From contig NW_015622547.1 in the NCBI RefSeq assembly GCF_000835495.1, forward strand, positions 1,550,001-1,614,000: DNA of 64,000 nt, given 5' to 3'. A program made the position numbers and the translations under genes. The DNA comes from Cladophialophora immunda. Its lineage: Eukaryota; Ascomycota; Eurotiomycetes; Chaetothyriales; Herpotrichiellaceae. The notes beneath the pieces were generated by a model that saw only the letters and a program-made list of their open reading frames with translations, had not been told where the DNA came from and searched no databases. Positions 34,819 to 46,781 of the stretch are shown in pieces. The stretch's first letter is position 1, and the number at the start of each line of letters is the position of its first letter.

Positions 34819-36054
34819 TCACACAGCACAAGCTCTCTGTGATGACCTTGACGCACCCGCCATGACGTTCGCTGCTGCAGAACCCGGTTCCCAATCATCA
34901 TCACTGTCATCACTTCGGTCCTTTCGCTTGTGGTTGTGGCGGAGATGGACTGGTTCCTCGTTATCACTCATGATGGAATGATCCAATTCGTCTTCATCAG
35001 TGGAGCTTTCTGGAGAGCGTTGACGTCTGTTGTTGCGAGATTGCACCTTGAAAGAGGAGGCTCGGGCCGTCTTGCGTCGTCGGGACGCCAAGTAATAGGC
35101 CTTCCGTTTGGCTCTCTTGCCTTGCTTCGATGTTGCCAATGGCGCTTTCTTATTTCTTCGTTCGTCAAACCTCGAGCGAGCACGGCCGACGCGATTCCAG
35201 TAATTCTTGACTGCACTGTACCCAGTTCTTGTGACGCCGTCGTGGATCTGCATACGATGAAGAGCCTCCCGAAATCGTGCTTCCCCTACGAGTCGTCGCT
35301 CGCCGTTGATGTTGAGCATGTGGCGGATGCATGCCTCTTCTTCCCACAATGCCCACGATCGTCTTGGTGGCCTAAGGCGAGAGGAAGCGACGAGATGCGC
35401 AGGGGCGGGGTACGGCATCAGCTGCTCTTCCTGCTCCTCTTCACCGCCGTCATCATCGCCTCCAGCTTCATCGGTGCTGTTGTTGGAGCCGGGTGAGTGG
35501 GTGTTGCTGCTCGAGGTCGAGCTAGGACCAGCCTGAGAAGATTCCTCATTGGAGGTGGCGTTGTCATCGTCTCCACCGTCGCTGTCATCGTTGCTCTCCC
35601 AACTGTGGTTGCCACCGTTGCTGTCACTCTCTCTGCCATTGTCACTGTCGTCACCCTGCTCATCATCGTCTTCATCTCTGTCTCCGTCGTCTTGACCCTG
35701 GTACACACACATGCTGCCCTCTTCATCGACAGGCTGCCCATCATCCACAGCATGTCGCAATGCGGAGCCTTGTATGTCACCGTCTGCTTCTTCGAGAAAC
35801 GCTTCACCGGCAGTTGGGGTGGTCGCATTCACGAAGGCGGGTACGCCGTGTGGATTTTCGTTTTGCGCGATAGCCCTGCTGAAGTACTCCGACAAGACAG
35901 CACGCTCTCCCAAGTACCTGGACAGGGCGTCTGGATGAGCATCGAGATAGTCGAAAACCTCGTTGTCGTTAAGAGGGAGGATCTGGACCACTGGGCGGGT
36001 GGTACTCGCTACAGCGTCCAAGAAATGGGACTCGTTCACGTCGGTGAAGGACAT
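34819..36054 (-). CDS. Acidic Myb/SANT-like nuclear protein
   Basis: Single exon, 411 residues. About residues 115-210 form a long Asp/Glu/Ser/Asn-rich disordered tract with no fold. It is followed by a tryptophan-spaced segment (RRSWALWEEEACIRHM to AVKNYWNRVGRARSRFDERR) that looks like a Myb/SANT-type helix-turn-helix. A very basic stretch (KQGKRAKRKAYY, RRRKTARA) can serve as nuclear localisation signal. A second acidic part and a short basic tail end the protein. I do not recognise an orthologue with known function; a chromatin or DNA-binding role is inferred from the Myb-like part and charge pattern. Confidence 0.7.
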   Translation of the reverse strand: MSFTDVNESHFLDAVASTTRPVVQILPLNDNEVFDYLDAHPDALSRYLGERAVLSEYFSRAIAQNENPHGVPAFVNATTPTAGEAFLEEADGDIQGSALRHAVDDGQPVDEEGSMCVYQGQDDGDRDEDDDEQGDDSDNGRESDSNGGNHSWESNDDSDGGDDDNATSNEESSQAGPSSTSSSNTHSPGSNNSTDEAGGDDDGGEEEQEEQLMPYPAPAHLVASSRLRPPRRSWALWEEEACIRHMLNINGERRLVGEARFREALHRMQIHDGVTRTGYSAVKNYWNRVGRARSRFDERRNKKAPLATSKQGKRAKRKAYYLASRRRKTARASSFKVQSRNNRRQRSPESSTDEDELDHSIMSDNEEPVHLRHNHKRKDRSDDSDDDWEPGSAAANVMAGASRSSQRACAV

Positions 36055-36897
36055 CTTGAAGGCTGATTGCTAGAGAGACGAGAAAGACAAGAAACAAAGA
36101 TGCAAGGAGCTCATGGTCGGAATATATAAATATATATAGGCTGCAGACCTTCTGAAAGAGTCATCTTGAGGGTATATATACCATATTGCGGTCAATCGGC
36201 CGCATTGAGTCCATTCAAGGATAGTGATGGGCTGAGCAAAGGCCTGTAGTTTCAATAGGAGCAATGTGACATTCAGTATGTCGGCCTGAGGTATTTTTGA
36301 CAATAGAAATGAATGAATGCAAGCGGATCGAACGTTGTCAATGTCCTGCCGGACCCAGCTATCCGCGCTTGAGACATTTGATCAATAACAGAAGTCGGTA
36401 TTGAAGAGGGACAAGGCTGACCGCCAAGGCTCAATACCTGGTGATTGATGTCGAACACATCTCCCTGCGGTAGATACCATGATTGACTTGGCTTTAAATG
36501 CATTGTCACTGCAAAAGGACTTTGTTTCCTAGCCTTGCTGCCCTGTGCCATGTCTGACCACAGTGCTTTCACTTGTACGTAGACGCGGCGGTGAATGCTA
36601 GAGTGAAGAGCCTAGGAATTAACGCGGCTGATGGACCGCGCATGTGCCAGACATGGAGGTAAATGAAGATGTTAACCAGTCGCATGTGAAGACGTCTAGA
36701 AGCAAGACAGTACAGAGCAGAACTGGATAAAATCGAGGTTCGACAATACTGCAACTTGGCTTCGTGCAGTCCACCGTGTATATATCGCTGCTCTACGGTG
36801 GAGTTTCTATTCACGGCTGTCAATCTCCCGCACCGCTCAACTGGGCTAACGCGCTGCTTCCTTCGTTCATGCATGCGCAAAGTCAACCAAGCTAGCC
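36055..36897. promoter_or_regulatory. Divergent promoter region, Myb-like gene and LCL3
   Basis: An 843 bp gap with the AT run noted separately. Minus frames at 36273-36572 and 36569-36931 are open but without recognisable content. Confidence 0.4.
36121..36138 (-). promoter_or_regulatory. TATA-like AT run upstream of Myb-like gene
   Basis: A pure A/T run about 67-84 bp upstream of the 36054 start codon, read on the minus strand as TATATATATTTATATATT. The distance suits a fungal TATA element, but the run could also be a simple AT repeat. Confidence 0.35.
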
Positions 36898-37803
36898 ATG
36901 CCATGGCCCAAGCTGTGGTCATCCTCGACAAAGGATGAACCTGAGAACCAGAAGTCCCTCGCTGAGAAAGCCACAGATTCGTCGGGCTCCGGCGCAGCTG
37001 GACCCATTCGGCAACAACCTGCCAAATCCGTCTCTTCGCAATGGAGAGTCTTCACTCAACCCGAAACGATCCTTGCTGCAGCTGTACTGACGACAGCATC
37101 CGTCGGCGCCTACAAATTCTACAAGTCTTATCTCCGCAGAATACCACAAGCGATCAACATCAGTCCCGGGTTCCTTCGCCGAAGGAGCATTGTAGGTCAA
37201 GTCACGAGCGTGGGAGATGGAGATAACTTCCGAATGTATCATACCCCTGGGGGAAGACTGGCTGGTTGGGGCTGGTTCCCAGGGCGGAAAGTGCCGGCGA
37301 ACAAGAAGGATTTGAAGGACCAAACGGTACATCGTTGTAGGTCACAAACTCGAGACACTGGGAACTGACGAGGGGACCAGATACACGTCCGTCTTGCAGG
37401 GATCGACGCCCCCGAACTTGCTCATTTTGGACGCCCTGCACAACCTTATGCGCAAGAGGCGCTTGATTGGCTCACTGCATACATCATGGGTAGGCGCGTT
37501 CGGACCTATGTCTACAAGGCAGACCAGTACAGCAGAGTGGTGGGCACTGTCTACGTGTGGAAAGGCCTCGTGCGGCGCGACGTCAGCCTCCAAATGCTTC
37601 GAGCTGGGTTTGCTACGATCTACGAAGCGAAGTCGGGTGTTGAGTTTGGTAGGGCAAAGGAAGAGAGGTACAGAAGGGCGGAATGGTGGGCGAAGACCAG
37701 GAGAAAAGGCATGTGGGCTGGGGACAGGAAAAACTACGAAAGTCCACGAGAGTACAAGACGCGGTATGGCGTTGGAGCTCCTCAAGATGACACGAAACAA
37801 TGA
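36898..37803 (+). CDS. LCL3: LCL3-type membrane endonuclease (staphylococcal-nuclease fold)
   Basis: A 283-residue protein with exons 36898-37326 and 37381-37803 (54 bp intron). A single membrane helix ([18 protein letters not shown], about residues 58-75) follows a polar N-terminus. The SNase/TNase fold follows, with [31 protein letters not shown] and [10 protein letters not shown] as conserved blocks. [13 protein letters not shown] near the end is typical of the fungal LCL3 family, placed at mitochondria or other membranes in yeast. The intron splits the nuclease domain just before [12 protein letters not shown]. Catalytic activity is expected but unproven for the family. Confidence 0.92.
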
Positions 37804-38036
37804 TAAGAGGACGAAACTGTGTCTGGCTTGGAGCGCGGCGCTTGGGCTTGGGATGTGTATCAACATGTTCAGAAACAATCTGTGGCAGTCAACCCGGCCT
37901 CGCTTTTGCTTGCGCCTCCCATAGCCTGTCTGTTTTGTAAGGCTGAGATGGCATCACGTGACAGAGCCTGGTTGATCTCGGCCTTGAACCTGTCCTCAAT
38001 CTTTCCTTCATTTTGTCATCAAGACTCTCGCCAGAA

Positions 38037-39582
38037 ATGCCCGCCACAGACTCACCACCAGTCATTGTAGCCCGCTTCCTGAAAGCAAACCATTACAACA
38101 AGGTTCGTCATGATTGCAGAAAGCCTCGCGTACAGAAGTGATTGTCTAAGCCGGTGACTCCAGACTCTCGAAGCATTCCTCGCCGAAGCAGGACTCCCCG
38201 AGGAAGCGGCCATTACTAATCCTGGCGACTGGACGATAGAGAAAATCCTCGAAGAGAAGAAGCAGTACGATTCCAGTCTCGCCTTCGAGAAGAAAGGCGA
38301 CGAAGCCGATGTCGGTTGGATAACACCAGCTCCGTCCAAGGCGGTTGAGCCGGAGGGGTTCCCTGTCACGTCAAACGTCCTCTGCGTGAGCGGGTCGAGC
38401 AGCAGAGACAATGAGGACGGGGTTGTCTTCGTCACTGCCGCGGACCGCTCATGGTCCAATGTCTCGACTACACCGCCATTTGCGCTGGCCGGCTCGATTG
38501 ATAATGCCCACGGAAGCCCGATCCTGTCCATCAGCTCTCTGGACGAAGGGTATATCTTCTCGACCTCCATGTCGGGACAGCTGATGTTACATGATTCGCG
38601 GGGTCGATTGCTCGACAAAGTACGCGACCATCTCAAATATGCTGTGCAGGTGGTTTCGGGATATACTCATCAGGGCCGATGGATCGTGGCGACAGCAGGG
38701 TGGGATCAGAAAGTCCACATCTACGCTCCTGAACATGAGCTCGCGGGGAACTTCCAACCAAGCACGACGTCGGACATTGCTGCCGACGAACCTTTCATTC
38801 ACGGACTGCTTCGCGACCCGATCCACACCATCACAATGCCCACGAACCCGGAATCTATGGTCCTGGTTCGAAATCCAGATACTCACGATCTCTACCTGAT
38901 CCTATCCCGGCGCGACTCTACGTTCCTTTACTACTACTGCATCACACCCACGTCCGATGAATCTTCTTCCTCCCGGAGCAGCGAAGTCACATACTCGGTT
39001 CAAGAGACTGGCAGGCAGAATCTCGCGCCGCACTCCAACGCTTGGATCGCATTCACCCCTTCGTGTCTTGCTGTGTGCCCAGCGGATCCTTCCCTGTTGG
39101 CCGTTGCAACGTCTCATCTTCCACACATGAAGCTTCTCATTGTCCGGCTCCTCTTCCCCACGTCGACCTACAACTCTACCAATTCCATCGCCTTGGACAG
39201 CGAATCCGAACCGCAAACCCAAGCCTCGCAAGCCCGCGCCGCCCTCGCGCTGCAAGACCGCGAAGACGCCGCGATAAAACTGCACGTGACAACCATGGCT
39301 CCACAAACCCCTTACTCTACGCCGCAGGTCGTTTGGCGACCTGGCGGGAAAGGCGTGTTTGTGAACGCGGACGACGGGGTCATCCGCGGTTTGGACACAC
39401 ATAGCGGGAAGGTCGTGACTGTGCTCAAAGGACATGAGGTCGGGAGTAAAGTGCGGACCTTGTGGGCGGGATGGGAGGCTGCTGAGCCTGGCACGTCCGG
39501 GTATGGCAAGGAGAAGAAGGAGATCCTTGTCAGTGGTGGATTTGACAAGAAGGTGTTCTTCTGGAGGGTCCACGCTGCTTAG
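38037..39582 (+). CDS. LisH/WD40-repeat protein
   Basis: A 494-residue protein, exons 38037-38102 and 38164-39582. The short first exon supplies the start of a LisH dimerisation motif (VARFLKANHYNKTLEAFLAEAG across the splice, shown in part); without it the ATG inside exon 2 would lose this motif. The rest looks like a beta-propeller: blocks such as ISSLDEGYIFSTSMSGQLMLHD, WIVATAGWDQKVHIY and ILVSGGFDKKVFFW are WD-like, and intervening blades are degenerate. LisH/WD proteins act as scaffolds in cytoskeletal, transcriptional or ubiquitin-ligase complexes; which applies here is not visible. Confidence 0.82.
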
Positions 39583-41031
39583 ATGGGTGTTTCTGACCAA
39601 GAGCAAGACACGATAAGACGGCGGAGTTGTTGCATATTTCTAAAGAATTAGAAAGGAATTCGATACATGGTAGACAGCTTCTTGGCCTTGCCTTCAGGTC
39701 CAGATCGGCGTTCTACTCTTCTGTATTCTTTGACCTGCTTGACATTTGCAGTTAACTGTTCCAGTGGCAGAATGCGAAAGTGTCGGCAGGGCAAGCAATC
39801 TGTGGCTTCGGATTTTCCCTGGTGCCGTGTCACATCTTCTTACCTCCCAACCCCCCTTCCGGGTCCAGAATGTGCTCCATGCCCTGAACCCAACTCGAGT
39901 TTACCCCCAAACTTTGACATTGCTCTATCGTCTTGCAGTGTAACTGCGTCCGGTAAATATGCCTGGAACGCAGTGTCCTTCACACAGCATATTCCATGGG
40001 TTCACGCACTAAGAGGGCTCAATAGGCTCCCCTGAGTAGCTCGCTGTCCGAGAGTTCGCTGGGTGGACAAGCTCGAGGAATACCTCCTCAAGTCGCAAGG
40101 TCTACACCCCTGTCTGAACAGGAACACTCGCTCGAACACAATAATAAACGCTGGCCAGTCATCGACATTTCATAGGCATGACTGGAGTTTCGTGCTGGTC
40201 AGTCCCTTGCGATGAGCCGGTATGCTGCACTGCAAAGGATGATAAGGTCTGCAAACGGGGACAAAACATACTCGGGCCCGAGCATTGGGAAATTGTACGG
40301 CCTAAAGCGAATCGTGAAAAAGACTGGTAGAGACTGGATGGTTTGATTAGTCTTCTAGAGAATTTTCTAATCGACGCCGCGAGCGAAGAATCCTCGTTGC
40401 GAGGATTTATTTGCCGGCACTTCGGTGACTTCGTGGGCCGTCTGAAGAGCGAGCCGCGGGGCTCCGGCGACGGAGCTCAAAGACCACGGTGCCCCTTTTC
40501 CAGTGAACCACCTCTCAGCCGAATTGTCTTCCGTGTCCGTTGAATGTGGTCAATGTCTCTAGATGGTTGGGGGAGGAAAAATTGCGCGGAGCATCGCGGC
40601 ATCCATGGCTGTCCGTGAGCCGCGTCCAGGGAAAGGTGATCTTCGACCACCGGCGACGAAAGTTGGTATTTCACTCAGAGAGGTCCAATCTCGCCACCGC
40701 CCACGACGAGTACAAGGTCTGACAGTAGCATCAAGTAGCTTAATCGATAGAGCCAAGTCTTGGAAGAAGATATGAAGGTGGTCACCTGGGTGATGTTGAC
40801 GCGCGTCGGGTGGAGGAGTCTGACCGGCCGATAGTGCTGTCATTTGTGTCATTTGTGTCATTTGAAACTAAGCCTCGGCCATTCCCCAGGGGCACTGCCG
40901 TCCAGGCACATGCAAGGATATCCCCAGTGGGCGCATACCACTCCTTCATTCTTCTTGTCTCTCGCAAGTGCCTGAGTGCGGCATCGAGGTGGTCTATCGC
41001 TCCTTTCTCAGATTCCTTTGTTGGCTCCAGT
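39583..41031. other. Intergenic, no gene recognised
   Basis: About 1.45 kb without a convincing gene. Three tandem near-copies of the 9-mer GTCATTTGT lie at 40839-40865, about 170 bp before the next start codon. Confidence 0.5.
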
Positions 41032-42184
41032 ATGGATACCGTCGAGGGTGAATTCACCACCAGGGATGGCACGAAGCTCTATACCAAAACATGGAAGGTA
41101 CGGACCCAGCCGGAAGCGCCGCTCTATCACGAATCAACCAACTCATCTCGATGTGTTGTTGATGGATGCTCCTGCAGAACCTCTCTGACGCTTGCCTCTG
41201 GCCAAATCTAGCCCCGAAGCGACGCTGTACAGGCTGTTTTGATCTTCCTCCATGGATTCTCCGATCATATCAATGGTATAGAGGCCCCGTGACGCATGCA
41301 GCTTACTGAGAGACTTACATCTTCTAGCCTACTACGATCTCTTCCCCACTCTGAGCTCGTCGCCCTTCAGCATTGCCGTCTACGGGTTTGACCAACGGGG
41401 TTGGGGTCGATCATGTCGTAAGCCTGCAGACAATGGCAACACCGGCCCAACAATAGTGGTACTATCTGATCTCCACGACTTTGTTCTCCATGTGGCATCA
41501 CTACCGGAAACCCAAGGCAAGCCATTCTTCCTGATGGGCCACAGCATGGGTGGAGGCGAGGCTCTGTGCTACATGCTTTCCACTTCCACGGACTTTTCCA
41601 ATCGACCCGCGTTCTCGGGGCTGCTTCTTGAGGCGCCTTATGTTGAAATACATGCGTCAAACCAACCATCTTTCTTGAAAGTTCAGGCGGGCAAGTTAGC
41701 TGCCATGCTTCTGCCACACACGCAGCTCAAACAAAAACTAAGCGCAACATATATGTCCCGATCAGAGAAGGTCTGTAAAGACTGGGTGGAGGATCCGCTG
41801 TGCCACGACACTGGCACACTCGAAGGGCTCAAAGGACTCTTGCAAAGAGAGTCCGAACTCTCGCATCTCTCTCATGGCCGCACCGTACACGGCTATACGA
41901 CCAAAGCCCCTTGCCCGCTATGGTTCTCTTTCGGCACCGGCGACCGGATCTTGTCGTATATCGCTGCGCAACAACTCTTCAACGTCTTGGAAGCGCCCAA
42001 CAAGGACAAAACGTTCAAGGCATATCCTGAGGCATATCACAAGCTCCACGCTGAGCCCGATGGAGTAGGCGAGCAATTTGCGAAAGATGTGGGAGAATGG
42101 GTCCTAGCACATGTCAACAAACAGGCTGAAGTCGCTCAGGTTGGTCAATCACAGTCCGAACAGACGGCAGACGGTGGCTCATAG
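41032..42184 (+). CDS. Monoglyceride-lipase-like alpha/beta hydrolase
   Basis: A 328-residue intracellular serine hydrolase of the Hydrolase_4 (serine aminopeptidase S33/monoacylglycerol lipase) group. Exons 41032-41097, 41212-41275 and 41328-42184 are in phase. Marks are the oxyanion-hole block LIFLHGFSDHIN, YGFDQRGWGRS, the nucleophile elbow GHSMGGGE, the acid in FGTGDRI and the histidine in YHKLH. The N-terminal EGEFTTRDGTKLYTKTW is typical of fungal monoglyceride lipases. No signal peptide or membrane segment. Long upstream gap, so likely an independent transcription unit. Confidence 0.9.
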
Positions 42185-42984
42185 ATCACAGAAGGCCAAG
42201 CTATGATAGAGACCACGCCGAGGAGGTGCTCATCCGACCACAAGACTGGGGTGCAAGGTTCTCAATTCGGCTTGGGAGGGTGTGCCGCCTTGCGAACCTC
42301 ACAAGGCTGGTTCCTGCAGCTGACATGGGCACATGGGAACCAATGGGCGCATGATTTGCACGGTGATGACGTCTAGATTACATAAGAATGCGCCTTTCCA
42401 TATTTGTACTAGCGTTTTGTTGTATTTACCTCCTTGCCTACCGCAAGATTGTCAAACCTGCATTCACCCAAACATCCTCATTGTCCAGGTCCATAGTCTC
42501 TAAAGCCACTTGCCGTCTACATTATTAGCAATGTCCCGATACACCGTCTTCAAGTTTCGGCGAACTGCATCGCGGACGTGTCCATCTCAAAGAAAGCCCC
42601 GCGACACCTCCAGCCTTGGCTGACTTGCTTGTTACACCGGCCACCTGACCCCATAACCAGTCGGCTGAGACATTCAAACGCTCTACTATTGTGTCTTGAG
42701 ACCCTGACAAAGAAGATGTTGGATGTTGAATATACATCACAATGCCCATCCAGAATGCCCATGCGGCTTGCCAAAGGATGACCCTCCCAGCAGGTAGGCG
42801 AACAGGTAATTCAGCGATCATGGGGAATTGGTGTTTGCCTTGTCTCAGAAATTCCTTTATACTCCCTGCTCCAGCCCGCAGAGTTGGCAAACCGTAAGTG
42901 TTTGTGCTTGAGTCCTTTGTCGTTTTGCTTTGGCCCTCTACAGTCAGAGTCTCCTGCCTTTAAAGCAAATGCTCGTTCGCAAAC
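42185..42984. other. Intergenic, no gene recognised
   Basis: An 800 bp gap. Open minus frames at 42525-42890 and 42811-43503 overlap the next gene in antisense and show no domain. Confidence 0.5.
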
Positions 42985-43872
42985 ATGGATTCTCCCCACC
43001 GTGATTGTCATTGCCCGCACTGTTCCACCGGTTCCAGCAAACGCACCCAAAGCCAACAACCAGTGCCTCATCCAGGGGAACAAACGGTCAAGGTCCTCAA
43101 ATTCTCCGCCCGCGACGTCTTCCCTGTCATCAGAGTCTTGGATGCTCCTGTGCGTCTCGCGTCCAGAATGGCCAAGAGCATGAATCCATTTCCCATCCGC
43201 CTCGAGAGGAATGTTGCCGCCCCGCCGTATGAGAGAGGGTGGACCTACGTCGAGCGCAGAAACGGTCAGCTCTGTGTGGTGAGAAATCGGAAGGACGTCT
43301 TTCGCCTCCATCGGCCGTCGAAGAAGAAGAGAGCCCCGCCACCTCCGAGAGACACGGGGCGAGAACCAGAGAGACACGTGATTATTGTACACGACGAGGA
43401 TTTGGATGTCATCAATCGCCATCACCGTGTCCGTCCGGAAGGAGACAGGCTGTTCGTGGAGGTAATTCAGGAAAGAGATGGGCGAGGAGACCCGGGCGAC
43501 CACGGCAATTCAGCCGCTCGACCGCGCCCGAGAATCGAGGTCCGCAGACCTCTCAACGCGACACCGCCCTCGTCTCCAATCTTCGAAGCGCACCACGGCG
43601 AATCTTTCCCCTTTCGAATCGTGCACAAAATTCCCGTGGACCGAGCTCGCCTTCGTCGTGTCAGGCCTGTCCAAGTCATCCACGACCCTCTCCAATGTCC
43701 TCCGCCCAACGATGCCAATGACGACGACTGCTACGAGGAACTCTTCGATCCGGTCGACCTACCCGCCCGGGAGCCCCGACCCTATCACATCCCGGAACCC
43801 GAGAACTCTGTGTGGGATGAGGGCATGAATGCATGGGTTGTCCGACGCTCGCCGAAAGTGAGATTTTCCTGA
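42985..43872 (+). CDS. Hypothetical protein, Arg/Pro-rich
   Basis: I do not recognise this 295-residue, single-exon protein. It begins with a compact Cys/His group (MDSPHRDCHCPHC) that could bind a metal. A central part is rich in Arg, Pro and Asp, with a candidate nuclear signal KKKRAPPPP. A C-terminal segment WDEGMNAWVVRRSPKVRF looks the most ordered. No signal peptide or membrane helix. It is called coding because the frame is long, starts with ATG, and has a proline- and arginine-rich yet non-repetitive composition; overlapping frames on the other strand are also open because of the high GC, so the call is moderate. Confidence 0.55.
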   Translation: MDSPHRDCHCPHCSTGSSKRTQSQQPVPHPGEQTVKVLKFSARDVFPVIRVLDAPVRLASRMAKSMNPFPIRLERNVAAPPYERGWTYVERRNGQLCVVRNRKDVFRLHRPSKKKRAPPPPRDTGREPERHVIIVHDEDLDVINRHHRVRPEGDRLFVEVIQERDGRGDPGDHGNSAARPRPRIEVRRPLNATPPSSPIFEAHHGESFPFRIVHKIPVDRARLRRVRPVQVIHDPLQCPPPNDANDDDCYEELFDPVDLPAREPRPYHIPEPENSVWDEGMNAWVVRRSPKVRFS

Positions 43873-44118
43873 GGTCGCAAGGACGGCAGAGCCAATCGAC
43901 TGGTGGAGGATACCCAGGATCTGAGATGGGCGCGAACTCTGTATTGCACTACTTACCCCAGGCGTCGACCCAACAGCCGGACTTTCGACGTGGAAAGAGA
44001 AATCAAACACCCCCTTTGTTCGATTCGCATGCTGCATTGTTTATTCTTCCATAGAAGACAATTAATTGCCTTCCCTCACTGACGCTAGCACCAGTCGACT
44101 GAACAAATGGGTGAAACT

Positions 44119-45122
<1,004 letters not shown>

Positions 45123-46781
45123 ATGCGGGTCGAGTCCGACAACGACAGTCTTGACAAGGACTATGACATGCTCGACTCCGACATTGACGACGACGAGGAC
45201 GATTTTGAAGAGCAGGTTGACGACACACCAGCTTCAACTCCCCCGTCCGGAACACTTCCTCGCTGTCGCCAGAAAACGCTAAAATGCCCTTACGAGAACT
45301 GCGACAAAGCTTTCGATCGCAGAGTAAGGCTCGAGGAACACGTCCGTTCCCACACAAACGAACGTCCCTTCCAATGCCCGCATCCTCCCTGCACGAAAGC
45401 TTTCTTCCGCGACAGCCACCTGAAACACCACGTGAAAAGTCAACATAGCAACATCAGGGACTACCATTGCACATGGGAAGGATGCGCCTCAAGCTTCACA
45501 ACGGGGACAAGACTGCGGCGTCACCTTGAGACACATGAAGCAAAGGAGAGGTTCAGATGCCGTGGGTATCCTGGATGCGACCAGACTTTCCGCAAACAAG
45601 AGACTCTGGACCGGCACATATTGTCTGTCCATCACAACATCAAACCTTTTCCTTGCAAAGAGCTGGATTCAGTAACTGGTGCTCCATGCAAAAAGGCCTA
45701 CGACACAGCCGAGAACCTGCGTTGCCATGTGCGAGCCAAGCATGATACCTCCCGGTTTTCGTGCTCTGACTGCATGGCACAGAATGCCGCCATTCTTGCC
45801 GACCCCGAGGATGAGAGGGAAGTTATTCAGGCATCTTTTGCAACCTATGGAGAGCTTCAGGCCCACCTCGCCATTGTCCACCCTCCAACCTGCCAGTATT
45901 GCCCGACGTCATTCACCACCAACAAGGAGTTGACGCGGCATCTCGAAATCCAACATGGCATTCTGCCCGAGAAAAAATCAAAAGATGTGGTCGTCTTCAC
46001 GTGCACTGTCGGAGGGTGCGGCAAGAAGTTCACCAAAAAGGGAAACCTGAATGTCCACATCAAAACAGTTCACGAGAACAAGCGGGATTTTGTGTGCGGC
46101 AAGACCGAGATTGCACTTCCCGAAGAAGTCGCCGACCAGCAAGATGTGGTCATTCATGGCTGCAACCGCAGCTTCACCAGCAAAGCCAGTCTCGAAGAGC
46201 ACGTTCGTACCGCGCATCTGGGGCTGGAATCAAAGCGAATGCTTCGAGAGAAGAAGCGAAAGGCCGACCGTCGCAGTGATGATGAGCATGCAGGCGACAG
46301 CGGTGCTGGAGGTGGGCGGCTTAAGAAGCAGCGCCGACCCCGCTCCGACAAGGGCGTCAGGCGGACATCTGCTATGGCTGGTCTAACTGGTGTCGCTGCT
46401 GCTCCTGCGGACTCCGTCGCTGGTACGTCGCAGCAAGAGCAGGTTCAACATGGGTTTGTGGATATCCATCCGAAGAGGAGGGACGAAGATGCCGACCTCT
46501 CAAACAAGGGCACTCTCCTCTCCGGCTCCATGGTCATCTGTGACGACCACATCTGGCACAACGGCACATCTTACCATTATCCGTCCGGGGAATACCCAAC
46601 TCTTCTCTCGAGAGATTTTGCCCGGGCGAGCGTTCACGATGACGCTCCGATTGGCGACTTTGTCCATGACGAATGCATGGGTGCGGAGGGTGCCTATGAC
46701 GAAAGCGATCTGCACTTCTTTGGTGAGTTTGAGCCCGAGACGGAACTTGTGCCGCGCGGATTTGAGTATCCTGCGCCGTGA
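45123..46781 (+). CDS. Transcription factor IIIA-like nine-finger C2H2 protein
   Basis: Predicted to bind the internal control region of 5S rRNA genes (and 5S RNA) and recruit TFIIIC/Pol III. Single exon, 552 residues; the ATG at 45123 is used because the frame further upstream has only GTG. Nine C2H2 fingers run in close succession from CPYENC (about residue 55) to the finger containing HGCNRSFTSKASLEEH (about residue 360). They use TGEKP-like linkers (HTNERPFQC, HEAKERFRC) and one enlarged finger (CSDC to HLAIVH). This array is the TFIIIA layout. A basic block (KKRKADRR, KKQRRPRS) and an acidic C-terminus follow. Its neighbour is a Pol III subunit gene. Confidence 0.88.
   Translation: MRVESDNDSLDKDYDMLDSDIDDDEDDFEEQVDDTPASTPPSGTLPRCRQKTLKCPYENCDKAFDRRVRLEEHVRSHTNERPFQCPHPPCTKAFFRDSHLKHHVKSQHSNIRDYHCTWEGCASSFTTGTRLRRHLETHEAKERFRCRGYPGCDQTFRKQETLDRHILSVHHNIKPFPCKELDSVTGAPCKKAYDTAENLRCHVRAKHDTSRFSCSDCMAQNAAILADPEDEREVIQASFATYGELQAHLAIVHPPTCQYCPTSFTTNKELTRHLEIQHGILPEKKSKDVVVFTCTVGGCGKKFTKKGNLNVHIKTVHENKRDFVCGKTEIALPEEVADQQDVVIHGCNRSFTSKASLEEHVRTAHLGLESKRMLREKKRKADRRSDDEHAGDSGAGGGRLKKQRRPRSDKGVRRTSAMAGLTGVAAAPADSVAGTSQQEQVQHGFVDIHPKRRDEDADLSNKGTLLSGSMVICDDHIWHNGTSYHYPSGEYPTLLSRDFARASVHDDAPIGDFVHDECMGAEGAYDESDLHFFGEFEPETELVPRGFEYPAP

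Noticed and set aside
40343..40861. Short overlapping frames before the monoglyceride-lipase-like gene
   Set aside because: None exceeds about 100 codons or has splice partners; treated as promoter and intergenic DNA.
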